Shown here one piece after another: positions 9,229-17,285 of a stretch of DNA of 33,667 bases. Origin of the DNA: Candidatus Rokuibacteriota bacterium (GTDB lineage Bacteria; Methylomirabilota; Methylomirabilia; Rokubacteriales; CSP1-6); contig JACPDG010000071.1 of NCBI GenBank assembly GCA_016184125.1, forward strand, positions 1 to 33,667, written 5' to 3'. The notes under the pieces are model-generated. The model saw only the letters and a list, made by a program, of their open reading frames with translations, ran no database searches and was not told the DNA's origin. The first letter of the stretch is position 1; every line of letters starts with the position of its first letter. The translations under genes were made by a program, and so were the position numbers.

Positions 9229-9263
9229 TCCCGACATGCTGTCGTCGGGACGACATCGTGTCG
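9229..9263. promoter_or_regulatory. Candidate activator-binding site (UAS), copy 2
   Basis: The site matches 8210-8244 at 32 of 35 positions in the same orientation. It holds GACA-N3-TGTC at 9233-9243 and 9252-9262, and the central perfect palindrome TGTCGTC-GG-GACGACA at 9240-9255. All three differences from copy 1 fall in spacer or flanking bases, not in the GACA/TGTC half-sites, which suggests selection on protein binding. Confidence 0.65.
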
Positions 9264-9312
9264 CGCGACCCGACGCCGACAGCGCACGGCCCTCCTCGTC
9301 GGCGCAGTCGCG

Positions 9313-9990
9313 TCAGCGCGGGCCGGTGGCGAAGCCTGCGAACGGCAGCGGGACGCGCTCGTCAGCGCCGAGCAGCGTTCTCACGCTCGCGTGCTTCACG
9401 CGCGCGTCGAGCCATTCCGAGAGCGCTCGCTCGGCCTTCGCCTGCCGCAGCCGCTCGTACGCGCGCGCTCGGGCCTCGGCGTCAACCGGAGCGGACCCGA
9501 CCTCGTCGGCGACCTCGTCGGGTGCGACGAACGCCAGCTCCACGAAACGCAGCTGAATGAACCGCCGCCAGCGCACGTGCGCTTCCACGGCCCGGCGCGC
9601 CCACGCGCTGCTCACGGCGACGGCACGCAGCCACGCGTCGAGAGCAGCCGGCCCTCCGGCGCGCGTCTCGAGGCTCTGCCACGCGTCATCGACCTCCGCC
9701 GCCGGGACGTCGATCGCCAGCCGCCGCGCCTCACCGAGCACGAGCACGACGCGCACGTACCGGCCGACGTCCGCAGCCTCGATCGGCGACGCGGAGGGCG
9801 TGAACCCGTGGAGCGCCAGCACGCGCGCCAGCGCGATGTCACTCGCCGTGACGATCTCGGCGTCGACGACCGCCAGCACCGCGTCCGCGAGCTGACCGCC
9901 TCCGGTCCGCGCAGCACCGGTGACCGCGAGAGCGGGGAGCAGGGCGGCGAGACACGACACGCCGAGGAGGCGGGGGCCGACGCGGGCCAT
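9313..9990 (-). CDS. SurA-like periplasmic chaperone without a PPIase domain
   Basis: The product is 225 residues. A signal peptide (about 1-26, LLGVSCLAALLPALAVTGA) is followed by LADAVLAVVDAEIVTASDIALARVLAL, which resembles the first helix of the SurA N-terminal domain (typically VAVVNDEVIT.SEL). The rest is predicted helical and basic, with no parvulin/rotamase domain. It is therefore shorter than SurA (about 430) and may keep only the chaperone part. The ATG at 9990 overlaps the Omp85 gene's stop by one base (TGATG). Encoding a SurA-like chaperone directly after a barrel protein suggests a dedicated role in folding or delivering that barrel or its substrate. Assignment is by pattern, not a conserved catalytic motif. 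Confidence 0.75.
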   Translation of the reverse strand: MARVGPRLLGVSCLAALLPALAVTGAARTGGGQLADAVLAVVDAEIVTASDIALARVLALHGFTPSASPIEAADVGRYVRVVLVLGEARRLAIDVPAAEVDDAWQSLETRAGGPAALDAWLRAVAVSSAWARRAVEAHVRWRRFIQLRFVELAFVAPDEVADEVGSAPVDAEARARAYERLRQAKAERALSEWLDARVKHASVRTLLGADERVPLPFAGFATGPR

Positions 9991-12776
9991 CAGAACGCGT
10001 GTCCCACCGACAGGTAGACGCGCGGCTCGCGATCGTGCCGGCGGACCGTATCGAGCGGATAGCCGACGTCGAGCCTCAGCGGACCGACCGGCGTGGAGAG
10101 GCGCAGCCCGACGCCGACGCCTGACTTGAAGTCCTCCGGTCCCAGCCGTTCGACTTCCGAGGCCAGCGCACCCGTGTCGAAGAACGCCGCGCCACCGATC
10201 CAGCGCCACACCGGGAACCGCCACTCGGCGTTGAACACCGCCAGCGCGTTGCCACCCGTCGGGTTGCCCTTGTCGTCGAGCGGTCCGAGGCGGTTCTCGC
10301 GGTAGCCGCGGACGGTGGTGCTGCCGCCCGCCTGGAACCGCTCCTCGATCGGCAGTGTCGCGCTCTCGAGCAGCGCGCCCGCCAGGCCGAGGCGCGCGGA
10401 GAACGCGACCACGGTCGGCCGCAGCCAGTCGAAGAACCAGTGCGTTTCGAGACGCGACTTCAGGAAGTCGGCGTCGCCGCCGAACACGAGACCGCCGGTG
10501 CGCAGCGACACGAGATGGAAGCCGCCGCGCGTCGGATCGAGCGGCCGGTCGCGGCGCTCGAGCGTGAGCTCGGGGGTGAGGGCGGCGATCCGCTCGCGAC
10601 CCCGCGTGACGTCCGCCGCGGCGAGCGTCGGGTCGACGTCGAACCGCTCGAGCTGGCTGAGATCGTAGCGGACCACGGCGCGCAGTCCGCGGACGTGCTC
10701 CGGGACGAGCTCCCGCTGGACGGCGACAGCGGTACCGTACCGCTCGGACCGGAACCCGAGCTCCTGACGCCGCTCGCGAAAGAGGTCGGCGCTCCCCTGC
10801 CAGAGGGTGCCGAAGACGCGCGGCTCCCCGTACGTCAGGTCCGTGCGGTCGCCGCGCTCGCTGATCCGGTGGCGGAGCGTCGCCGTCCGCGCCGTCCCGA
10901 GGAGATTGTCGTGGCCGAGCTCGACGAACCCCCGCGGGCCTTCGAACGTCGCGTAGCCGACACCGAGGTCCACGTGCCACGGCCGTCGCTCGCGGACGCC
11001 GACGCGCACGTCGGCGAACGGCACCGCCGGCGGACGTAACGGATCGACCTCGACGCGGTCGAAGGCGCCGAGCGCGGAGAGACGTCGCTGCGCTTCGACG
11101 AGCGCGTCCGGATCGAACACGTCGCCGGCGGAGAACGGCAGCTCGCGCCGGACGACGTCCGGGCGCGTGTACACGAGCCCTTCGACCAGGACGCGGCCGA
11201 CCCGCGTCGGCTCGCCTTCCCGGACGAGGTACACGATGTCGACGACGTGGTCGCGCCGGCGTGTCTCGTACCGCACCTCGGCCGCGTGGTGGCCGCGTCG
11301 CTCGTACTGACGCTCGAGCGCGCGCCGAGCCTCGTCCGCCGCGGCGCGGCTCCACCACATCCCGGGCGCCAGTGCAAGCCGCTGCAGGATCTCCTCGCGG
11401 GTGAGCACCGCCTGGCCCTCCACGTCGACGGTCCCGATCGTGACCCGGGGGCCCGCCGACACCGGGATCACGATGCGCGCCTGGGAGCGGTCCTCGCTGA
11501 GGGTCACCTCCGGCCGCCCGACGCGCGCATCCGCGAACCCGACGGACTCGAGATAGCCGCGCAGCAGGAGCAGGTCACGGTCGAGCTGCTCCGGCCGGTA
11601 GAGCCCGCGGTCCCGCACGCGCGAGGGGCGCGTGTCGATGCGCTCGCGCAGCCGCGCCGGCGGGAGGCCCGTGTCACCCGTGAGCTCGACGGCGCCGACG
11701 CGCACGCGCGGCCCCTCCCGGACGAGAAACCGCACGACGACGTCCTCGCGCTCGCGGGTCGTGGTCCCGCTCACCTTGGCGAAGGCGTACCCCTGCTCGC
11801 GATACGCGGCCTCGATCTGCCGCGCGCTCGCGCGGACCTCGAGGTCGTCCACGACGCCGGTGTCCGCGAACGTGAGTCGCTTGCGGAGCGCCGCCTGCGC
11901 GAGCGCCGTGACGCCCTCGAGCTCGATCCTGACGTGGGGGCCCTCGTGGACGGCGAGATCGAGGTGCACGCGCCGGGAGCCGGGATGCTCGCGGGTCTCG
12001 GCGACGTCCACGCGAGCCTCGAAGAAGCCCCGGTCGCGCAGCGCCCGCGTGAGCGCGTCCACCGCGTCGCGGACCTCGTCGGCGCGGTACCGGTCGCCCT
12101 CGTCGACCGCGAGGAGCGAGCGGATGGTCCCTGCCGACAGCCTGGCGGTCCCCCGGACGCGCACGGCGCCCACCCGGACGCGCTCACCCGCCTGCACGTG
12201 GAAGGCGACCGCGCGCCCGTTCGTCCGTGCGTCCGCCCGGGTTTCCACGTCGACCCGGGCGTCGAGAAAGCCCTCGCGCGCGTACCGGCCGAGGAGGGCC
12301 TGACGTGCGCGCTCGAGCCGCTCGGCCGTCGCATCGCCGCCGATGGCCAGGCCGGCGGCGGAGGCGAGCATGGCGACATCGATCTCGAGGTCGCCCGTGA
12401 AGTCGACCTGCTCGACCCAGGGGCGGCGCACGAGGTGATAGCGCAGGCGGACGCCGCCGGGAGCTCGCTCCTCCTCGACCCGGACATCCGAGAAGAGCTG
12501 GAGCGCCCAGAGACGCTCGAGGCTGTCGCGCACGCCGGCGCGGCTGAACGGCCGGCCCGTCAGGTCGCCGACGGCTGCCCGCACGCGGACCTCCGGGAGC
12601 TCGTGCGGCGAGCTGATCGCGACCGCCGTGATGGGGGGACTATCGATGCCCCCCAACTCCGAGATGACCTGCGTCTCCTGCGCCCAGGCCGGCGGCGCCC
12701 CGGTGCAGCCCGCGATCACGATGAGGACCGCGCTCGGGAGCCAGCCCGTCGCGACGACGCACGCGACCCGCCTCAT
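9990..12776 (-). CDS. Omp85-superfamily outer membrane protein (BamA/TamA-like)
   Basis: The product is 928 residues. After an export signal there are several successive POTRA-like repeats (about 60-580), recognisable from recurring patterns such as VRVGAVRVRG, VRIELEGV, VRVGAVELTG, VTIGTVDVEG and TRVGRVLVEG. A C-terminal 16-strand-type barrel follows (about 600-928). The signature loop is GGSTTVRGYRENRLGP with R823-G824-Y825, and the chain ends in Phe (SVGHAF) as outer-membrane barrels do. The N-terminus offers both a lipobox-like IAGC (C24) and a signal peptidase I site (AWA/Q at 32/33); the latter is more usual. It overlaps the TamB-like gene by 4 nt (ATGA), as in tamA-tamB pairs, favouring a TamA/BamA-like translocation role. 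Residues about 42-49 come from a palindromic repeat (12630-12651). Confidence 0.93.
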   Translation of the reverse strand: MRRVACVVATGWLPSAVLIVIAGCTGAPPAWAQETQVISELGGIDSPPITAVAISSPHELPEVRVRAAVGDLTGRPFSRAGVRDSLERLWALQLFSDVRVEEERAPGGVRLRYHLVRRPWVEQVDFTGDLEIDVAMLASAAGLAIGGDATAERLERARQALLGRYAREGFLDARVDVETRADARTNGRAVAFHVQAGERVRVGAVRVRGTARLSAGTIRSLLAVDEGDRYRADEVRDAVDALTRALRDRGFFEARVDVAETREHPGSRRVHLDLAVHEGPHVRIELEGVTALAQAALRKRLTFADTGVVDDLEVRASARQIEAAYREQGYAFAKVSGTTTREREDVVVRFLVREGPRVRVGAVELTGDTGLPPARLRERIDTRPSRVRDRGLYRPEQLDRDLLLLRGYLESVGFADARVGRPEVTLSEDRSQARIVIPVSAGPRVTIGTVDVEGQAVLTREEILQRLALAPGMWWSRAAADEARRALERQYERRGHHAAEVRYETRRRDHVVDIVYLVREGEPTRVGRVLVEGLVYTRPDVVRRELPFSAGDVFDPDALVEAQRRLSALGAFDRVEVDPLRPPAVPFADVRVGVRERRPWHVDLGVGYATFEGPRGFVELGHDNLLGTARTATLRHRISERGDRTDLTYGEPRVFGTLWQGSADLFRERRQELGFRSERYGTAVAVQRELVPEHVRGLRAVVRYDLSQLERFDVDPTLAAADVTRGRERIAALTPELTLERRDRPLDPTRGGFHLVSLRTGGLVFGGDADFLKSRLETHWFFDWLRPTVVAFSARLGLAGALLESATLPIEERFQAGGSTTVRGYRENRLGPLDDKGNPTGGNALAVFNAEWRFPVWRWIGGAAFFDTGALASEVERLGPEDFKSGVGVGLRLSTPVGPLRLDVGYPLDTVRRHDREPRVYLSVGHAF
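12630..12651. repeat. GC-rich palindrome inside the Omp85 gene
   Basis: ATGGGGGG, then a 7-base centre and ATGCCCCCC, form a G6/C6 hairpin. The layout matches the first hairpin of the repeat at 24168-24194 (ATGGGGGG...ATGGCCCCCC). It lies in the poorly conserved stretch between signal peptide and first POTRA, encoding roughly residues 42-49, and keeps the frame. It may be a remnant of the same repeat family; the short length leaves room for coincidence. Confidence 0.45.
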
Positions 12777-15700
12777 CGGAACCGGAGCCGAAGCAGGACG
12801 TCCGCGCCGAAGCCGCCCCGGAAGTCCTGCTCGCCCGCGATCACGAGCGGTCCTGCGACCTCGTACTCCAGCCGGAGGCGCCGCTCGGCGGCGTTCTCGA
12901 GGCCCTGCGAGTACGTCACCGTCGCGCGCTCGCCGACGCGCTTGCCTAGCTCCAGCGTCCGGCCCGAGCTCTCGGTGCTCTTCAGCTCGAAGACCTCGAG
13001 CGGGCCGAGGCCGGGGCCGCCGCCGACGCCGAAGAGATCCTGGAGAATCAGACCCGCGACCTCGCCGACGACGGCGCCCGCGCCCCCCCTGCCCAGGTCC
13101 GCACGCGTGGCGCCGAACGCGACGAGCGACAGCACGTCCTCCTCGGGAAGCGGCGGAGACGATGCCAGGCGCACCTCGAGGCTGTCGCTCCGTCCCGTCA
13201 CCTGCAGCCGCACGTCGTACCGGGCGATCCTCGCCGTGGCCTGGACGTCGAGAACGGGATCGATGCGGCGCGGGTCGACGAACCTCGCGGCGGCTCGCGT
13301 GATCGTGAAGCGGTGCTTGCGGAAGATGATCTGGCCGTCCGCGGCGTCCACCGTGCCGAAGACGATCGGGGCCGCCGTCGTGCCCTGGAGATCGAGCATG
13401 CCGCGCGCCCGAAGGCGAGCGACCGCGGTGCGAACGAGAAGGTTGTCGAGGACGAGCCGGATCGAGAGCGCGACGCCTTCGTCCGGCGATGGCGACGACG
13501 GGGCGCCGCGCTCGACGAGCAGCCGGAGCAGGGGCGTCTCGCTGACCCACGCCCCGCGGACGAGTCGCGCTTCGCCGCGCACCTGCGCGCGCGCGCCGCC
13601 ACCGGCCAGCTCGAGGTCGGCATCCCACGTGGTCGTGAAGTCGCGGACCGGCTCGATCGAGACGCGCCGCGCCTCGATCTGGAACGCGTACGAGCGGGGC
13701 GTGAAGGCCTGCAGCGCGGCGCCGCCGCTCGCGCGCACCGTGCCACCGCCGACCGTGGCGACGGCGTCCGTCAGCGACACACGCGAGGCGGATGCCGTCA
13801 GCCGGGCACGCACCTCACGGAGCGGCTCGGCGTAATCGCGGAGGGAGAGGTAGTCCGCCTGGACCGTCGCCTGGCCGCTCGGCTCCGGACGGTCGACGGT
13901 CCCGCCGATGCGCGCCGTCACGCGCGCGTGGCCGCGGGCCTCGCGGACCTCCGGACGGAACGCGGCGAGGACACCGAGCGGGACGTCGCCCTCGACGGCG
14001 AGCTCGAGCCGCGGCGGGCGCGGCTCGAGCACGACGTCGCCGGACAGGCTGACCGTGCTCCCGAGAATCGACGCGCGCCCTCCGCTCACGTGCACGCGTT
14101 GCGGCGTGAACGTGAGCTCGGCGCGGACGTCTGTCACGGGATGCGGCACGTCGCGGAGGACGAGCGACACCTGGCGCAGGCTGCCTCGCCCTGCCAGCGC
14201 CGGCGCGGCGAACGTTCCACCCAGCTCGACGCTCGCCTCGAGCGCACCGCGCGCCTCACGGATCTCCGGACGCCACCGCGCGAGCGGTCCCAGCGCCATG
14301 CGGCCATCGACCGCCAGCGCGAGCCGCCCGTCGTCGCCGACGGCGCCCGAGACCGCGATCGTCCCGGCTCCCGACTCGAGCCGCAGCCGCTCGGCTCGCG
14401 TCGTTCCCGGCTCGCGGCGCAACCGGACCGGGCCCGCCGCACGCCACGTCTCGCCGGCGGCGACGAGCCGCACGGCGTCGAGCGTGACGGTGCCTCGCGC
14501 GTGCGCCGGCGCGTCGAACGGCACGGAGAGCTCGGCGCCTCCGGACACGACCCCGCGCACGGGCCCGACGGGTTCGGGGACGGGTCCCGCCCGGACGATC
14601 AGAGGCTCGAGGTCCAGATCCACGAACGCGACGCGCACCTGCGCGGGCGTGGCGCCGTCGATCCGGCCCGTCGCGCGCGCGGTCAGTCGAGCCCCGGGAA
14701 AGCTCGCCTCCACGCTCGCGACGCCCTCTCGCACGGACACGGTCGCCGTGCCACGGCCGAGGACCACGCCGGCAACTCGCACGTCGCGTCCGTCGATCGT
14801 CGCCGATCCGGACCAGCGTCCAGCGCGCACGACCGCCTCGCCGCGCGCCGTCGCCACGCCGTCGAGCTTCGCGGCGTCCGTCGTCCCGGGAAGGCGCGCG
14901 AGCGAGACCGGCCCGATCTCCCCGCGCAGCGAGCCCGATCCGCTCCACGCCCAGACGCCACTCGCGCTGACGGGCACGTCGCGGATGCGTGCGGTGAGCC
15001 GGCTCACCTCCACGCGATCCGGCCTGGCGTCGAAGCGGGCGTCGAGCCCTTCGATGCGCTCGCCACGGACCACGAGCGGACCGCCGGCCACGGCGCCGCG
15101 CGCGCGCCACGCGTCGAGACGACCCTCGATTCTCGCCGCCAGCGTGAACGGTCCCTTGCCCTGCCACTCGGCCGGGGACCACAGCGAGAAATCCTCGAGG
15201 TGCCCGGCCGCCGCCCGCACGTCGCCCGCGACGTCGAGCCGCTCGCGGAGCGCGCGCGCATCGAGCGGTCCGCTGCCCGGGGCGCGAAGCACGCCGGAGG
15301 ACTCGAGCCGCGTCGCGCCGAGCGTCGCCGCGGCGCGCGCGATGCGCAGGGTCCGCCCGCTCGCGCTGAAGGTCACGTCGACGTCGGCCAGTCGCGCGTC
15401 CGCCACGCCGAGTGACGCCGAGCGAGCGCGACCGGTGATCCGGGGATCCGCCCACGCGCCGTTCGCCTCGACGCCGACGGTGGCGTTGCCGTCGAGCCAC
15501 GCGGCGCCGAAGAGCCGAGCGAGTCCCCCGAGATCGCCGGTGGCCACGGCTTTCACGCCGTCCGCGCCTGCCGTGCCGACACGTCCGGAGATCCCGTCCA
15601 GCCGCACGAGCGGCCACCGTGCCTCGCCGCGAATGATCTCCGCACTCGCCGCCGCGATGTGAAGCTCCCCGGTGACCGCGGCCGGGCCGAGCTTCGCCAG

Positions 15701-17047
15701 CTCGCCGGGCAGGCGCACCGAGCCCTCGGCGACGGTGAACCGCCCGCGGAGGTCACGCGGGCGCCGGAGATCACCACGGAGCTCGCCGCGGCCGGTGAGC
15801 TCGCCCTTCACGCCGGCGCCGGTCCGCGCGAGCGTGTCGAGGGCGGCGAGCGAGACGGCCGTGAGGCGCACGTCGGCCGCGCTGTCGGCAGGACGGGCCG
15901 GGGACCACGTCAGCGCGCCGGCGACATGCCCCCCGAACGCCTCGGCCGTGACGTCGCCGAGACGGAGCGTCGTCTGGGTCCACGTGACGACACCGCTGAC
16001 GCGACGCGCGCTGACCGATCCGCCGCGCAGCTCAGGGATCCGGACGCGCGCGGAGACCGCCGGCGCCGACACTCGCCCGTGGATCGTCGCGTTCGCGGTC
16101 GCGACACCGTGGAGCGGCCACGGCGCGCCGAGCCGCTCGCCGAGCCACGCGAGCGGAACGGCGCCCGCGGCCCTGAGCGCCAGGCGTTCCTGCCCGCCGA
16201 GGCCAGCGATCTCACCCGTCGTGCTGAGCCGCTGGCCGCGCCACCGGCCCTCGAGCCGCTCGATGGTGAGCCGGTCGCCGCGCAGGCGAACGCTCGCGGC
16301 CACCGTGCCGAACGTCTCCTCGAATCCCGGCAGCGAGACCGACACGGTGTGCGCATCGCCGCTGGCGGCGATGCCGCCGTCCGACGGCGTCGCGGTGACG
16401 CCGACGCCCTCCACCGTGACTGAGATCATGGGGGGCCCCGAAATGGCCCCCCAACCCCCCCAGCGCTCGGCGCCGGCCCGGGGAACCCGGGCCGCCCCTC
16501 GGGAACCCGAGGCGTTCCCAGCCTCTGAGATCATGGGGGACCTCGACGGGTCCCCCATGCTCAACGCGAAGCGACCGCGGCGCACCTCCACGGCGCGGAC
16601 CGCCACGGTGATCGGGCCGAGCGCGAACCGATCCGGGATCGACTCCGGGAGCCGGAACCCGCCGCCACCCGTCCTTGCGACGTACGCGACGTCGACGCCT
16701 TCGAGGAGCACGCGGGAGATCACCAGCTCGCGACGCCAGAGGCTCGCGAGGCCGACGGTCAGTTGCACGCGCTCGACGGCGAGCAGCGTCCCGGCACTCC
16801 AGTCGGCTCCCGCGGAGACCGCAAGACCGTGGAGCTCCGCGCGCCGGAGCCAGGGGCTCAGCCTGATCCCGTCCACCCGGACCGGCCGACCGAGTGCCGC
16901 CGCAAGCTCGGCCTCGACGCGCTCCTTACCGAGCATCGGGGCGTACTGCCGGACGAGGTACCGCCCGGCAAGCCCCGCGGCCACGACGAGCACCAAGAGG
17001 GCGAGCGATGCCCACGTCCACCACGGCACCCGTCGGATCGACACCAT
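12773..17047 (-). CDS. tamB: TamB-like (AsmA/DUF490) periplasm-spanning protein
   Basis: The product is 1424 residues. An N-terminal transmembrane anchor (about 10-32) precedes an AsmA-like start with ALGRPVRVDGIRLSPW, then a very long run of beta-strand repeats typical of the hydrophobic-groove bridge proteins that carry phospholipids or help barrel insertion between inner and outer membranes. The C-terminus has the TamB signature SSPPLPEEDVLSLVAFG and ends in DVLLRLRFR. It overlaps the Omp85 gene as ATGA, the usual tamB-tamA partnership. ATG 17047 is preferred over GTG 17050. Residues about 164-207 are encoded by inserted palindromic repeat DNA (16428-16558). That stretch interrupts the sequence between GRFALS and VTVEGVGV with Gly/Arg/Pro-rich residues unlike the rest. 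The frame is intact. Confidence 0.93.
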   Translation of the reverse strand: MVSIRRVPWWTWASLALLVLVVAAGLAGRYLVRQYAPMLGKERVEAELAAALGRPVRVDGIRLSPWLRRAELHGLAVSAGADWSAGTLLAVERVQLTVGLASLWRRELVISRVLLEGVDVAYVARTGGGGFRLPESIPDRFALGPITVAVRAVEVRRGRFALSMGDPSRSPMISEAGNASGSRGAARVPRAGAERWGGWGAISGPPMISVTVEGVGVTATPSDGGIAASGDAHTVSVSLPGFEETFGTVAASVRLRGDRLTIERLEGRWRGQRLSTTGEIAGLGGQERLALRAAGAVPLAWLGERLGAPWPLHGVATANATIHGRVSAPAVSARVRIPELRGGSVSARRVSGVVTWTQTTLRLGDVTAEAFGGHVAGALTWSPARPADSAADVRLTAVSLAALDTLARTGAGVKGELTGRGELRGDLRRPRDLRGRFTVAEGSVRLPGELAKLGPAAVTGELHIAAASAEIIRGEARWPLVRLDGISGRVGTAGADGVKAVATGDLGGLARLFGAAWLDGNATVGVEANGAWADPRITGRARSASLGVADARLADVDVTFSASGRTLRIARAAATLGATRLESSGVLRAPGSGPLDARALRERLDVAGDVRAAAGHLEDFSLWSPAEWQGKGPFTLAARIEGRLDAWRARGAVAGGPLVVRGERIEGLDARFDARPDRVEVSRLTARIRDVPVSASGVWAWSGSGSLRGEIGPVSLARLPGTTDAAKLDGVATARGEAVVRAGRWSGSATIDGRDVRVAGVVLGRGTATVSVREGVASVEASFPGARLTARATGRIDGATPAQVRVAFVDLDLEPLIVRAGPVPEPVGPVRGVVSGGAELSVPFDAPAHARGTVTLDAVRLVAAGETWRAAGPVRLRREPGTTRAERLRLESGAGTIAVSGAVGDDGRLALAVDGRMALGPLARWRPEIREARGALEASVELGGTFAAPALAGRGSLRQVSLVLRDVPHPVTDVRAELTFTPQRVHVSGGRASILGSTVSLSGDVVLEPRPPRLELAVEGDVPLGVLAAFRPEVREARGHARVTARIGGTVDRPEPSGQATVQADYLSLRDYAEPLREVRARLTASASRVSLTDAVATVGGGTVRASGGAALQAFTPRSYAFQIEARRVSIEPVRDFTTTWDADLELAGGGARAQVRGEARLVRGAWVSETPLLRLLVERGAPSSPSPDEGVALSIRLVLDNLLVRTAVARLRARGMLDLQGTTAAPIVFGTVDAADGQIIFRKHRFTITRAAARFVDPRRIDPVLDVQATARIARYDVRLQVTGRSDSLEVRLASSPPLPEEDVLSLVAFGATRADLGRGGAGAVVGEVAGLILQDLFGVGGGPGLGPLEVFELKSTESSGRTLELGKRVGERATVTYSQGLENAAERRLRLEYEVAGPLVIAGEQDFRGGFGADVLLRLRFR
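16428..16558. repeat. Palindromic repeat DNA inserted in frame in the tamB-like gene
   Basis: From 16428 the plus strand carries an ATGGGGGGCCCCGA start, then CATTTCGG-side complement ATGGCCCCCCAA, a C7 run, and CGGCCCGG...CCCGGGCC. This is the same order and spacing as the tandem units at 24168-24336. A further hairpin, ATGGGGGACC-TCGACG-GGTCCCCCAT, closes the block at 16533-16558. TGAGATCATGGGGG occurs at both ends (16421-16434 and 16527-16540), 106 bp apart. The stretch is read through as about 44 residues of low-complexity protein. Confidence 0.75.
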
Positions 17048-17068
17048 CACCCCATGCTGCCACGTCCG

Positions 17069-17285
17069 GTCCGAATTATTCGTGAACGGCTCGACGCAGC
17101 GTCGGCCGGGTGACGCCGGCAGCGGCTCGTGGGCGGCCGGGCGGAGTGGAACCCCTTCGCGCTACACGCAGTTCGCCAGGACTGCGTGTGCGCGAACGGG
17201 TGACGCAGCCCGGCCGGGCCACGGGCCGCTCCGGGGACAGGACCCCGCCGCCGCGGCGCTTGTGTCGTTCACGAATAACGCGGAC
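17069..17285. mobile_element. 217-bp imperfect palindrome, MITE-like
   Basis: The ends are inverted repeats GTCCG-N2-TTATTCGTGAACG (17069-17088) and its complement (17266-17285), matching at 18 of 20 positions with the inner 13 perfect. Nested inside, 17121-17142 pairs with 17208-17230 over about 20 bases, and 17152-17172 pairs with 17181-17200 around the loop TCGCCAGG. No coding frame and no clear target duplication were seen. The right end coincides with the permease stop codon. It is probably a non-autonomous transposable element sitting in an operon gap; an mRNA-stabilising structure is the alternative. Confidence 0.6.

Noticed and set aside
11247..13835. Plus-strand open frame of about 862 codons opposite the Omp85/TamB genes.
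   Set aside because: Antisense shadow in GC-rich DNA with no domain signal.
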